Origin: Whalleya microplaca
Taxonomy: Eukaryota; Ascomycota; Sordariomycetes; Xylariales; Xylariaceae
DNA length: 64,000 nucleotides
Direction: 5' to 3'
Assembly: GCA_022497155.1 (NCBI GenBank)
Contig: MU385749.1
Span: 124,001 to 188,000 of the forward strand
Shown here: positions 11,471 to 22,430 of the stretch, in pieces
How the letters are laid out: every line of letters begins with the position of its first letter
How positions within the stretch are numbered: position 1 is the stretch's first letter
Program-made: the position numbers and the translations under genes
The notes under the pieces: model-generated
The model's input: the letters and a program-made list of their open reading frames with translations, nothing else
Database searches by the model: none
What the model was told of the DNA's origin: nothing

Positions 11471-13613
11471 GTACGATTGGCTGGGCAAACCTAACATACC
11501 CTTCATTTCTCTTCTAAAATCCCTTCCAAACGATTGGACAGCAGATCAACCCACGTGGGACAATCTGGCATGATGCATATGCTCTGGAGTTCACAAGGAG
11601 TCGGCATAATGACGATTTTTGGGAGTATTTTCAGCGCGAAGGGACTTCCTGTATAAACAAAAGATTATAATTGAGCCTGACGTGTATTGGCACGACGAAG
11701 CGACCAACTGTATGTATTGAGATGAGGTCTAGCGTCGGCGTAGAGGGGGCAACTCGTGGATAGATAGCTTGAGCAGATCTTCGAGACAATGTTTAATAGA
11801 CTTTTCAAAAGACGATCCGGATAGCGTGTCTGCCTGACCGGTGATAAGTGATTGCAATCCATCGCAATCCTCCCATACTCCGCCGTACTAGACAGCTAGA
11901 GGGAGTTGTCAAATGCCGGATCCAGTTTATCGGCTCACCTAATCAGGCCTTAATTTAGTTCCCCTGTCAGCTAGGTCGACATGCTCCTCAGCTAATAATA
12001 AATAGTATATAAGCTTCTCCTAAAATTCCCATTTGTAGATATATCGCGATGACGTGATGACGCAATGGTGCACACCGTTGGAATGGCGATTCGCGAGGAT
12101 CTACTTTAATTTCGCGTTCTGCGGGATTCAGGAGATATTTTCGGTTTTTTTTGTTTTTCTTCAACCGGCTGTTCACCTTTCCGTTGCCTACCATGGTTAT
12201 AATAAACTGGCTATGTTTCAATGCGAGTGGTAGAATCGCAACCCAACGTTGTATATGCGGACGTGTTCTCCCTGTTATTAAAGGTGAGCTGTTTCTCTCC
12301 CGTCGGTTCGTGTCAATTGGAACGATCCCGACTTTGGTTGGTATTATTTTTAGGGGCTATATGTGCCGTGTCGTATACATACCGCTTCTTTATACCAGAT
12401 AAACTCATCGTGTTCCCTTTTCCCTTTCCCTTTTGCCTTCGGCCCCCTTGCCGGCTGGCTGGCATCAGCCCGGCGTGGGTGGTGGTGGTGGATTCCTACG
12501 TGCCTTTTTTTGTTAGTCACGGCCGCGAACGGGCCAATGGGCGGGCGCGGCGTGGAGCTGAACGAGATATGCGCTGCGACGCTGGGCCATGTGCGCTCGC
12601 GGCCCAGAAGTACGGTATGCGGTATGGGCGGTTGGGGCTAGCCATGCGTGGCTAACGCAAGGGGCAGGCACCACCGCTGAAGATCGACGTCTTGGTTTAG
12701 TTTATTCGTCGTTGGTCGCCGAACGGCAGGCCGCTGGGCCGCGTTCTAGGTCCTGGGCCCAGGTGCCGACAGCCAGGACTGACAGATTTGTACATATTAT
12801 ACCATCATGTTGTAGTAACTTAGTACGTTAGTAGACTGACTCGGCACCTCGGATCCATCCATCTGCGTCTGCAATGCGCCTCTGGGCTGCGAACTGCGCG
12901 CGCTGCATGTGGGATGAAGGGAAGAACGGCGGGGAGGATTCGCGTTGCATGGGCTTGGCTTGGGTTAGTTGCTCCTTTTCTAACTTTTTTTTCTTACCTT
13001 GGGCGGGGTGGGAAGGGAATGGGAAGGGGGGAACGGCTCGCTGCTGAAAGGATCGATGCGTTGGTTTGCTTTCGGTAGGTCGATGTGTCGGTCGATTTTG
13101 CTTCCATGTTTAGACAGACAGACTTACCGCGTCTGAGGGGTTTACTTATAGAGTATAGGTAAGGTGGGATAGTAAGGAGAGGATTCATTTAGTTTGATCC
13201 ATTCCTTCGTCTGCTGGTTCTTCGTATTCTCTCCATTTGCCTTCTTGATGCCGCTTGGTGTTGTATTGTCACTCCCTTATCGTCGCTCCTTCGCTCCCGT
13301 TTTACTGATTGATTGATTGAATGATTACTTGAACCCTTTATTGCTGGGAGTTGTGGATCTACGGTTGCTGGTGTTTTGCTGTCTGTTGCTTGGAATTCAA
13401 GACCTGCTGGGGCTCTCCACACACGCGTTGATCAACGAGACGGGTACGGAATCGCGGTGGATGTTCGAAGCGGGATACCCTACGCGATCATTGAATTCGA
13501 GGTGGTCTCACGATATTTCATGAAACCGCTACGATGGAGTCAAACGATTATATGAGTTCCAGGGCGCAGGTTTGTCACGATCGATGCTTTGACTGTCGAG
13601 CCACATAGCTAAG
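11471..13613. other. intergenic, no supported gene
   Basis: The first few hundred bases are probably the 3' UTR of the EGF-domain gene. The remainder contains GC-rich patches (about 12440-12620 and 12720-12780) and a GATTGATTGATT microsatellite near 13308-13325. The last part is likely promoter and leader of the gene at 13614. No frame shows family resemblance. Confidence 0.5.
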
Positions 13614-14669
13614 ATGCCGGTGCAGGAATATTACAACCAAGACACCACACCATCAAAGCCCCCTAGGCGCACCGTGCCCAGCAGCACAACACTTGCTGTG
13701 CCAGGGCAAGACAGCTATTTTACCTTCCAGCCTCACGCCCCCGGTATGGGAATCCCGGATGCGAAAGACAATTTCGTGTCGCCAATTTCGCCATCATCGC
13801 CATATAGCCCCATATCGCCATCCCTCTTCCCCCTCCCCCCAAATTCCACCGGTCCGTCACCGGATCCCCATTACCGGGCTCCCTCGCCCGGCACATGGTA
13901 CTCAGCTTCGAGTCCGGGCTCAGTCTGCACTCCATCTCCCTGTCCCTCCCCCTCACCCACACCCTCTCTCATACCACCCCCCTTATTCCCTCAACCGCCT
14001 CCAGAGACCCATCATCTCCCCGACAACAACAACGCCGCCAGAGCCGCCCTCGACGTGCCGAAATTCGCCACAGGGCCCCTAGCCCGGTCACCGTCCGGCG
14101 ACTCCACATTCCGGCTCGACGCCTCGCGCGCGGAATCGCGGAAGCGGTCGAACAGCGAGCGCCTCCGCCGCAGCAGCGGGCGCAATATCCTGGACTCGCC
14201 CTCGACGCCCGGCTTCCGCGAGCCGCGCTTCAGCCTGGGCCCGTACTCGCCGACGTCGCCGCCGGCGCCGTACCCGGGCCTCGGCCTCGTCGAAGAAAAC
14301 AGCGTAGGGGTGAGCGGCGTCCCGCCCGCGCAGCCGAGTCCCGCCCGCTCGAGCTTCACCGACACGGACTCCACGACGCCGATTGTGCCGCGCGTGAGCA
14401 ATAGGTCGTCTCATACGCTTACGAAATTGGGGGGAGCTGGCGCGGGAGCTGGGGCAGGGGTAGGGGTAAGAGGAGGGGGAGTAGGAGGGGGGAAGCTTGA
14501 TAGCCTCGATGAGGAGGCGCAGGAGACGATGTCGGTGGCGCGACACCGGATATCGAAGCGGCGGAGACAGATCCTGATTTTCACTTCTATTTCGCTCACG
14601 GGCCTGGCCGTGGTGGTCGCGGTCGTCGTGGGTATTTATGTGGCGATGTCAAATTCGCATTCTACGTGA
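13614..14669 (+). CDS. proline-rich tail-anchored membrane protein
   Basis: Single-exon frame of 351 codons. The N-terminal two thirds are rich in P and S with repeated SPISPSS/PYSPISPS-type motifs. A Gly/Ala run (GAGAGAGVGVRGGG) lies at about 282-299, followed by a basic stop-transfer segment (KRRRQ) and one hydrophobic helix at about 320-345 (ILIFTSISLTGLAVVVAVVV). Only a few residues follow, so the protein should be anchored by its tail with most of the chain in the cytosol. The codon third positions in the middle (14050-14400) are markedly GC-rich. I do not recognise the family. The Pro-rich head suggests a scaffold or SH3/WW-binding role, which is speculation. The opposite-strand frames over this gene are consequences of its GC bias. 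Confidence 0.75.
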   Translation: MPVQEYYNQDTTPSKPPRRTVPSSTTLAVPGQDSYFTFQPHAPGMGIPDAKDNFVSPISPSSPYSPISPSLFPLPPNSTGPSPDPHYRAPSPGTWYSASSPGSVCTPSPCPSPSPTPSLIPPPLFPQPPPETHHLPDNNNAARAALDVPKFATGPLARSPSGDSTFRLDASRAESRKRSNSERLRRSSGRNILDSPSTPGFREPRFSLGPYSPTSPPAPYPGLGLVEENSVGVSGVPPAQPSPARSSFTDTDSTTPIVPRVSNRSSHTLTKLGGAGAGAGAGVGVRGGGVGGGKLDSLDEEAQETMSVARHRISKRRRQILIFTSISLTGLAVVVAVVVGIYVAMSNSHST

Positions 14670-15421
14670 TGAAGAAGAAGACATTTTTTGAGATGAATTT
14701 ATGATTATGAATTACTGTAAATTGAGTTCGAACTTATGAATGACTATTACTGGTGTGGATGCCTTATGAGATGATGAGATTCAGCTATTACTTACTTACA
14801 GCCTGAGTTGTGAGATGAGTTGATGAGTTGTATGTAAGATGAGAAAATACGTAAACCGATTCTTGAGTGAAAATATCCTTAATGAGCTTCACTTATACGA
14901 CATAAATCATAAAAGTATTAGAAGTACTTGAGTCGTGGATGATGTACTATAATCCTTGTTCTGAATAAGTGTTCGGGGTGATTAATCCGGTGGTGGGACC
15001 GGCTACCGCCAATGCCCATTTATATCGCCGACACAGCCCGGACTTTGCTCTCTCACCGACTTGTACAGTCTCACCGACCACCCAGAGATCCCGAGGCTTC
15101 TGCACGCGCGATCAAAGCCCGCATTGCTATCAATGCGACTTCGTCGTTTGGCCTAGGTGTTTCAATCTTCCGCCCTCAGATTAGTCATCGACGTTGTAAG
15201 ACGTACCATATCGATTTCTTCGACTCAGCTGGGCAGTGCTGACTCACTCAGCTCAGGAGTCGGCTTCAAGCTCGCTGACTACGAATAATATGTTGCTATC
15301 CGTTTCCACAAATATTCATAAATGACCGTAACATAGCTTTATCCAGGGCTTCTTTATCATTTCATCATATATATAGCATCCACTGAGCTCCTTCGGCTAG
15401 GCTAGGTCATAACTATCCACC
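14670..15421. other. intergenic between tail-anchored gene and Zn2Cys6 gene
   Basis: Downstream of the stop the DNA is rich in gatgag/tgagat words, with no frame of note. The second half is the likely promoter of the transcription factor; a TATA-like atatatata lies at about 15367. Nothing else was seen. Confidence 0.5.
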
Positions 15422-18290
15422 ATGGACCAGCCAATCGGGCCGCAAGTACGGGCTCAGCCAAAGCCCAAAATGAACTATGCCTGTGAGGCGTGCCGGGCTG
15501 CCAAGATAAGGTGTCAGAGCGGTCCTAAGCCGGGTATCTGCAGGAGGTATGGTCCTATTACTGTTCATTCTATCTATGTATCTATCTCTAGAGTTCATCT
15601 GGGGCCCCTTGTCCTTACTACCTTCAATGATATCCAGAGACTAAGATACGTCCCGTGTTTTGCAGATGCTCCGAGTTCAAGCGGGAATGCGTCTTCCGGA
15701 CAGGTCCACGAACCCGCCGGCCCAAGGTTCCCAAGCCGTAAGTTCTCATGTTTCCTTTCCTATCCTTACCTATAGACCCCCACCTCGAATCTTGGACCCC
15801 CCCTAAACCCCTGCCCCTTTTCTATTCGAGCCCCATTCCTAGAATCGACGAGCTTTGGCTTAGGAGTATCGTCTTCCATCACAGTGAGGCAGAGCTCCGC
15901 CCTCCCCCACCCGGCCCCAGCAAGACCTTCAGCATCGACTTTAGCGTGCCATCGGAGCCCGACGCGGACGGGACCTTCGACCTGCTGCGCGCCCAGCATG
16001 AGCAGCACATGGACGGCCTCATCCCCTCGAGCGAGGACTTCGAGAACTTCGAAGAGGGCGTCGACCGGCCACCTGGCGGATTCAGCTTCAATGACCTCTC
16101 GATCGCGACGCCCTCCTCGGCGTCGACGACGAGTGCGTCGATGCGCCCCATGAGCAACCTAGCCATCAAACCGCAGTTCAATCTTGACTCAGCGGGCAAG
16201 CTTCTCGAATCTTTTCGCCTCATGCTTCCGCATTGCCCCTGCCTGTTGTTGCCCGACGACGTGGATGTAAGGACTATGGCGCGGCGGACGCCGTTCGTAC
16301 TTTTAGCTATCTTGGCCATAACGAGCTGCTCAACGAGCCTGCAGGGGCAGAGCCTCTATGGTATGTATATTAAAGGATTTATTTTCCCTGTAGTTAAATC
16401 TGGTATTCCTTTGTATATGGCTGCTAACTCTCAGTAGTAAGTGTGATAGTCTTACTCTCTATCCCCTTTTAATGATTTCCCGGTCCGCACGTGGCAAACA
16501 TTTCGAGTTTCGAAATAGAGAAAGCCCCAAAACTATCGCAAGATGCTTATGTTTGTTAGGATGAAGAATTCCGTAAAGTGCTCGGGCTCAAGTTCGTAAT
16601 GGGTGGCGAGAGGTCGCTCGAATTATTGCAGGGGCTCCTGATTTACTGTTCCTGGTGAGCAAGTTTGCCCTTCGGTCTCACTATAATACATAGGCAAGTG
16701 TGTTTATGATAGGATAGTACAGGCTGACATGTTTGATTCAGGTATCCGTTTCACCTACGGCCGAAGAACAAACAGTTATTCCAGTATCTTCGCATGGCTG
16801 CCGATATTGTACAAGACCTCGAACTGGACCATGAGACAGATCTGGACCTCGCATTCCATTCACCAGAGAGGATAGCAGACAAGCTCCAGGACCTCCGCGC
16901 ATTCCTGGGATGCTACTACGGTACCTCGACGTGCGTTTGACGAAATTTCGCCCCTGACCTACCCCTTTTTCCTTTTCACTCCATCTCTGACAGACGTAGA
17001 TACAGCTTAGGATGGACCAAACCACCCATCATGAAATACACGTCTTGGATCGCCAGATGCGCCGATGTCCTAGAACAGTACAGCGACTTAGACCAAGACC
17101 ACACGCTCGTCTGGCTCGTGCGCCTCCAGTCTATCGTAGACGGGCTCTACCAGCTGCACCGGGGCTCCAAGAAGAGCGACACCGAGCGCCACCAGGACCT
17201 ACTCCGGCTCGGCCTCGAGTCACAGCTCCAAGACTTCCAAAACCGGATCCCTAGCCGCCTCTCAAGCATACGTAAGACCTACCCCTTTTCCCCCTTGTCC
17301 ATCCCCCAGCACGTTGGCCAGCCCAACCCTCCCCCCTTCTCCGTCTCCTTCACCACACGATCCACATACATATCCGCAGCTAATGCTTACCTGACCTCCC
17401 CAGCAAGCATCCCAATAGCCTCCCTAACCTCAGAAATGTACCTAATGGCAGGGCCCTTGTTGCGCTCATCGCGCCCGCGTCCGCCTCGCCCGAACCAGAG
17501 CCCCAACCCCGAAGACGCGCTCTCGGCCCCGGCGCTCCTGCGGGCGGCGCATTCGGCGCGCGCGCTCTTCGACGGCGTCTGCGCGCTGACGGATGCGCAG
17601 CTGGTCCTCTTCAGCGGCTTCGACTGGGCGCGCTTCATCCTGGCCATCATCGCGGGGATCCGCCTGTCGTTCCCGCTGCCCACGTGTCCGGAGTGGGACT
17701 ACGCGCGCGGGAGAAGCGTTTTGGATTTGGGTGCGATGTTGGCTGGTATGGCTGCCAAGGATGAGGATGATAGTAATAATGGAGGTGATGGTGGTAGTGA
17801 TAAGGGGAAGAGGGCTGGCTCTGAGGCGGGAGCGGGGATAAAGACGAAGAAGATCGATGTAGTCACGGCTCTAAGGGTCGTGCTCAGGTCCATCAGGGCG
17901 AGGTTCGAGAAGAAGAGCGCCGAGTTGGACGCTAGGGTCGCTGCGGAGGAAGAGAACAGGAGGGCGCGTCTGTGTCCTATGTTCGACGGGAGTCTGGAGC
18001 CGTATCTGCCGCTGTGGGAAGGAGAGCAGGGAGCTGTTGCGAGCTCGTACACGGGTTCGTACAGCGGGAGCTCGCTGGGGGAGGTGAGCCATAATACGAC
18101 CTCTGCGGCTGCTGCCGAGCCGGATCTGGCGTCCTCTTCAGGCGAACCTGGAGATGTGGGAGACAAGCCGATGGTGTATCATGATTTATGGGCTACGATG
18201 ACGATGGGTTGGGGGACTGAAGTGCCAGAGGCGCAGATGACGATGACGGGCTTTGATAATATGGAGTATGCAGATTATGTAAATCCGTAA
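15422..18290 (+). CDS. Zn2Cys6 fungal transcription factor
   Basis: Hand-spliced model of 707 aa. Exons: 15422-15546, 15666-15737, 15885-16360, 16435-16436, 16560-16654, 16742-16930, 16994-17271, 17404-18290. The binuclear zinc cluster is complete: C21-x2-C24-x6-C31-x8-C40-x2-C43-x6-C50, with basic residues between, and is interrupted by intron 1 after R41. A proline/serine linker follows, then a regulatory region containing DEEFRKVLGLKF and SWYPFHLRPKNKQ, typical of fungal C6 regulators. The C-terminus is acidic and Ser-rich. It should bind DNA as a nuclear regulator; its targets are unknown. Exon 3 has three in-phase acceptors (15843, 15864, 15885). The 2-nt exon is the only way I found to join SLY to DEEF in frame (see findings). 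It is convergent with the methyltransferase, with 214 bp between stop codons. Confidence 0.85.
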
Positions 18291-18504
18291 AGGGGTATAT
18301 ACAAGGGATATGCAATCAATGCTAATGTGACCAAGCCAATACCAATGCGAGATGCCTCAACTATGCACAATCCAAACACATGAAAGCACCAAAACGCCCC
18401 TCCAACCACGGATGGCAATGCGAGATTACACAGGCTTTTGTCCGTACACATGAACACTATATCGATCAGTAAATGTTCTAAAAGAGAAGCATGGCCTTTT
18501 CAAC

Positions 18505-20198
18505 TCACCCTTCAGAATACGCATGTAACTTAGTGTCTCGGACATCATGCTTGACCAGCTCCAGGAAATCCCGAACCCGCTGCGGCTCCCATCCCAGCAC
18601 GCGCGTGAATAGCGCCATGCTCACGGGCTCGAGCATATTCAGGACGTCGTGTTGTAATAAAATGCTGTACTCCTTGTTCTGCCTGCCCTTCGGCCAGGGA
18701 CTGAGCGCAATAGCCTCGCGTCTCTCGGTGACGTTAATAAACCCCAAGTCCCTCAGCATCTCGGCCCAGCGCACCGCGGCACCCCAATCCCGGCCCGTCC
18801 GCGACGCGGCCTCTATCAACTTCTCGCCCCAGCTTTTGAGCGCGCTGCCCTCCGGCGGCGGCGTCAGGAACATAAACGGCAATATGGGGTCCCGCACCTC
18901 GAAGTAGCCGCCGGGCTCCAGCGCCTCGAGCGCGGCCGCGAAGACGGCCCGCGGGTCCTTGAAGCAGGTGATCATGGCGCGCATGTGGATGAAATCGAAC
19001 TTCTGGCTGAACGACCACTCGTCCTCGATGTCGCAGATCTCGAACGTTACATTAGGGGGGGTGCTACATGGGAGTTCAAGTTAGAGAAAGTGCGGCGCCA
19101 CTAGGGGTAGAAAGACGACGCGAGGGATGGATGGATGGCGTACTATGCTGGTTGGATTGGACTCAGGTCCACTCCGAGGACTCGCGTTCCGGGGTGCTCC
19201 AGGCCTTCCGTCGATGGTTAGTGTGCTTTGTTCATACAGGTGCTGCGCCAGATTTGGTGCTCACCAAACTCAATAGCCCAGATGCCGGTGCCTGTTCCGA
19301 TGCTATACGTAGATAAAGTTAGTATATGGCTCTTTCAGGTGATCTTAAGAGTGTAGAGCTCATCTCGGCAGTCCCTTGACGTGAGATCCTCAGTGGGTAG
19401 ACAAAACTCTTCAGTTCAAGATAACTCTAGGTACGTACTCTAGAACGTTTCTTGTGTTTTCCTTGATGGGCGATATGCAGAGATTCCCGTTATTTACTTG
19501 TGTATAAAGTCTATGTTGATAGTCTGCACTTATGAGTAAAAGACTATTTTACCTTTTAATGATATGAATATAGAAGTCTTACCTAGTCTACTTTGCTCTA
19601 GCTAAACACACCGCAGTTAGCATAAGAGCTTCATTTTAGTAGGTTGTGTTGAGGCATACCGCGTCATTAGGCAGCATGTATTTACCCTCCTTAAAGCGGT
19701 GATACGTTCTACCATTTTCAACGATGTGATCGAATATACTACTTGTGGCACTCATAGTCGACGAGCTGTATTCGAAGAGGGTGGTCAGTGGCTCCGGGTT
19801 GGACTATTCGGGCGTATATGCGGTCAACAAAGCTGTTCAAACTCACGGGTAGCTCATGCCACCCAGGGCCGAGTCTCTGTCAAACTCGTTCTAGATGCAG
19901 AGATCAGTTCATGATTCTTCATCCCTAGTAAAGACCCCGGCCTGTAATTAGGCTAAGATTATGAGGCGACGTTTGAGAGAGCTGAACTTAAATAGAGGAC
20001 TCACCCCTATTATAGTAGGAAGGATGATGGAATATGTGATGTAGTTGAATGTCTCGGGTGAATTATCCAGCTGGCGGGATTCAGTCGACTCACATCAACT
20101 TCTAGCTGTTCCAGCTGATCCTCCTCGTCGACCTCAGCCTCGGCATCTTGCCCCGAAGTCGGCGAACTCTCCTTAGAGCTATGTCTGGTAGAAATCAT
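18505..20198 (-). CDS. LaeA-like SAM-dependent methyltransferase
   Basis: Eight-exon model on the minus strand giving 338 aa; exons 20198-20094, 19890-19847, 19765-19660, 19601-19583, 19523-19439, 19302-19265, 19204-19144, 19063-18505. All phases agree. After an acidic disordered N-terminus (1-50) comes the family signature ENGRTYHRFKEGKYMLPND (about 65-84), then motif I DIGTGTGIWAIEF (120-132), VLGVDLSPIQP (the acidic SAM-ribose motif), DIEDEW, and FDFIHMRAM. This is the class I methyltransferase family to which the fungal secondary-metabolism regulator LaeA belongs. Many relatives exist per genome, so it need not be LaeA itself. Exon 4 is only 19 nt. It runs tail-to-tail with the Zn2Cys6 gene and may be co-regulated with it. 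The substrate is unknown. Confidence 0.85.
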
Positions 20199-20967
20199 GT
20201 CTCTCTTCGCTCCAAGTTGATTAGTTCGTTATGTACGATGTCGTGAATTAGAAAAACGACAGGATGAAAAGACTCGTAAAGCAGATCTAAAGTTTGTAAG
20301 TGGAGTGAGTGCAAGGGATCTCAGATGTATGTGTTCCGAGCCGCAGGGCCCTAGATTAAGGGAGTTTGGCGCATTTTAACTGTATGATCGACAAGACATG
20401 GGAACCACGTGTAGGATGGATGTAGTGATTGAGCTGCATATCTGTTAGCTCGACCGCGTGGCGTGTGGGTGGGGGTGCTGCTTCGCTTGGAGGAGTACTC
20501 CGCAAGTCTAGATTATCACGACTATCATATCGGCTTCCGAATCTTGCACAGTTGACGCCATTCAACCAGATCAGGACAGGAATTGGCGCTCAAGGTCGAG
20601 CGGGGCACGGTATTTCTATTGCTTTGACAAATGTCGTCTAACCTGGCATGCTTGGCAGACCTAGGCGTTGCTCGTGCTCCATTTCCATAGCTTGTTAACC
20701 AACGCACTAAAATGCATAGTTGCATAGACTACCGAATCTGCCGAAGCAGTTTTGTTGCCTCTATGGAATATAGTCACGACCCACATTGGGATTTGTATTC
20801 TAAACAGTATAGTAATCATATATCTGTCTCTTCTAGTCCAACCCCTCTTTATCCATCATGTAGGATTGCTAAGACTCCCTAAAGAAGCAGTGCGAGGAGT
20901 TGTTCAATCAGATAATTGATTAATCGCCTGGGGAAGGATCAGTCATGTCCTTCTACGGCACAGCACC
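20199..20967. other. intergenic between methyltransferase and SGNH gene
   Basis: Contains the probable promoter of the methyltransferase (minus strand) and the 3' end of the SGNH-like gene. Short frames only; no RNA gene or repeat recognised. Confidence 0.5.
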
Positions 20968-22430
20968 CTAAACCTCCAATAGGTTCAGCCAATTCACCAC
21001 CATCATAGCTTTCAGTAAGTTACCACGCATGTCCATATGCACACCATCATACGACGTTGCTTGGATGCTCATGTTCCAAGTTCCCAGGTGGTCGACTCTC
21101 CGTTTGGCTGCTTCAACCGCCATTGTGTGTTCGAACTTGATAAGCGCCTTGTTCCCCTGAGAGATAATCCATTCATCTGGCTTTTTCTCCCCGGCCGCAT
21201 TCGGCGTCATCAAGAGGATTGGTAAGTTTCTTTTGTTACTGCGGCCTCTCAAGCGCGTGCGGGCTTTGAGTTTCGAATTAATCGTATCAAGTACCGAATC
21301 CAGCCAAGCCACGGATTGGTCTATCTCGAGATTATTCCAAAGTCCATGGCCCAGGACGAAAGCTTTCTGCTGTGATGGATTTGAATCGATGGCCCTCTCA
21401 AGCCGTTGGCGCTCCTCTTCCGGGATGGGATACCGCACCATTTGTTCAACTGCCATTGTGTTAACGTGACGAATGTCACCGGAGAGTTGATATTGGCTTA
21501 CTCCGTAAATCCATCGACCACTCCGGCACGATCTTTGGACACACTAGACTCAGTGGATCATGCTTTACGACATCGGCCGTGCTAAAGATGCCCTGGACCG
21601 AGCAGTCCCGGACGTCAAACTGGTTGTTACAGAAACATTCACGTCTGCGATATTCGTTAGCGGCCGCGATTTTCGCTATTATGAAGGATTGCAGGAGTTC
21701 CGTCCTACCGTTCTTCGTCGTTGAAGTTCCAATCCGTGACACCGCCATAGCCGAGGTCCTCCCGAATTAAGATGTTCATCGCCCCAATGACGTGTCGGAG
21801 CATGGAGTCGCCCACCAGGATCACTTGCGAATACCGGCCCAGTATCTCACATACCTCCCTCGTGCTGAACCACTGCATGTCACAGCCTCTGGGTACATAC
21901 GGCGCATCCCTCCCAACCCGACCACCAGATGACATAGCCGTCAGCATGGAGTTCCTGTCAGGGCAAACGTGTCCAAATGGCTGATGGAGTTCCAAGGACG
22001 AAACATTACACTCATCGCTGCGATGTTTGTAGCCCGCCAAGGTATCTCTCAGTTCGCCTACTCGTGACTCCGGTAGGTTCTCGTAAGGAAAGGTACAATC
22101 GCAGTTTGATTCACACTGGCCATGATGAAAATGACCGTTAAGAAAAATGCGCCATAGGTAGGTTAGGATAAGGAAAGTCGTGAATGTAAGAAGGCATTTG
22201 CTCGACTTGGTTGATAATCGTCGAGGGCTTACTGACCACGCACCTCCTTGGTTCGTAGGCGGTAGAAAAGGAGGCGAACTGTTCTTCTCAGAGCTCGGAT
22301 ACCGTGATACCGTTGAATAGTTTTGGTTCTCCTTGTCTTTGTAAATCTCAGCAGGTCTTGCTGAAAATAGCGGGTGCTGGGCATCGTCCCACCAAGCCAT
22401 GGTGGCGTTAGAACCAAGAGTTGTTTTCAA
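20968..22430 (-). CDS. membrane-anchored SGNH/PC-esterase-like protein
   Basis: Three-exon model, 448 aa: exons 22430-21709, 21644-21502, 21449-20968. Intron 1 (65 nt) has donor GTAGGA, branch GCTAAC and acceptor GCAG; intron 2 (52 nt) has donor GTAAGC, branch GTTAAC and acceptor GGCAG. The spliced junctions read NDEERRECFCNN and MDLRIEQMVRY. Residues 79-97 form a signal anchor, so the catalytic part should face the secretory lumen. Block I is VILVGDSMLRH (GDS at 207-209) and the C-terminal block is SYDGVHMD with D423 and H426, giving the Ser and Asp-x-x-His of the SGNH fold. Several Cys (CESNCDC, CFCNN) suggest disulfides. The architecture resembles Golgi polysaccharide O-acetyltransferase or PC-esterase proteins; activity is inferred, not shown. 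A second Met at codon 11 is an alternative start. Confidence 0.8.

Noticed and set aside
13720..14546. Long frames on both strands over the proline-rich gene
   Set aside because: They are by-products of GC-rich third positions; Arg/Ala/Pro-rich nonsense without motifs.
17387..18166. Minus frames opposite the transcription factor
   Set aside because: They run antisense to conserved regulator exons and have no recognisable domain.
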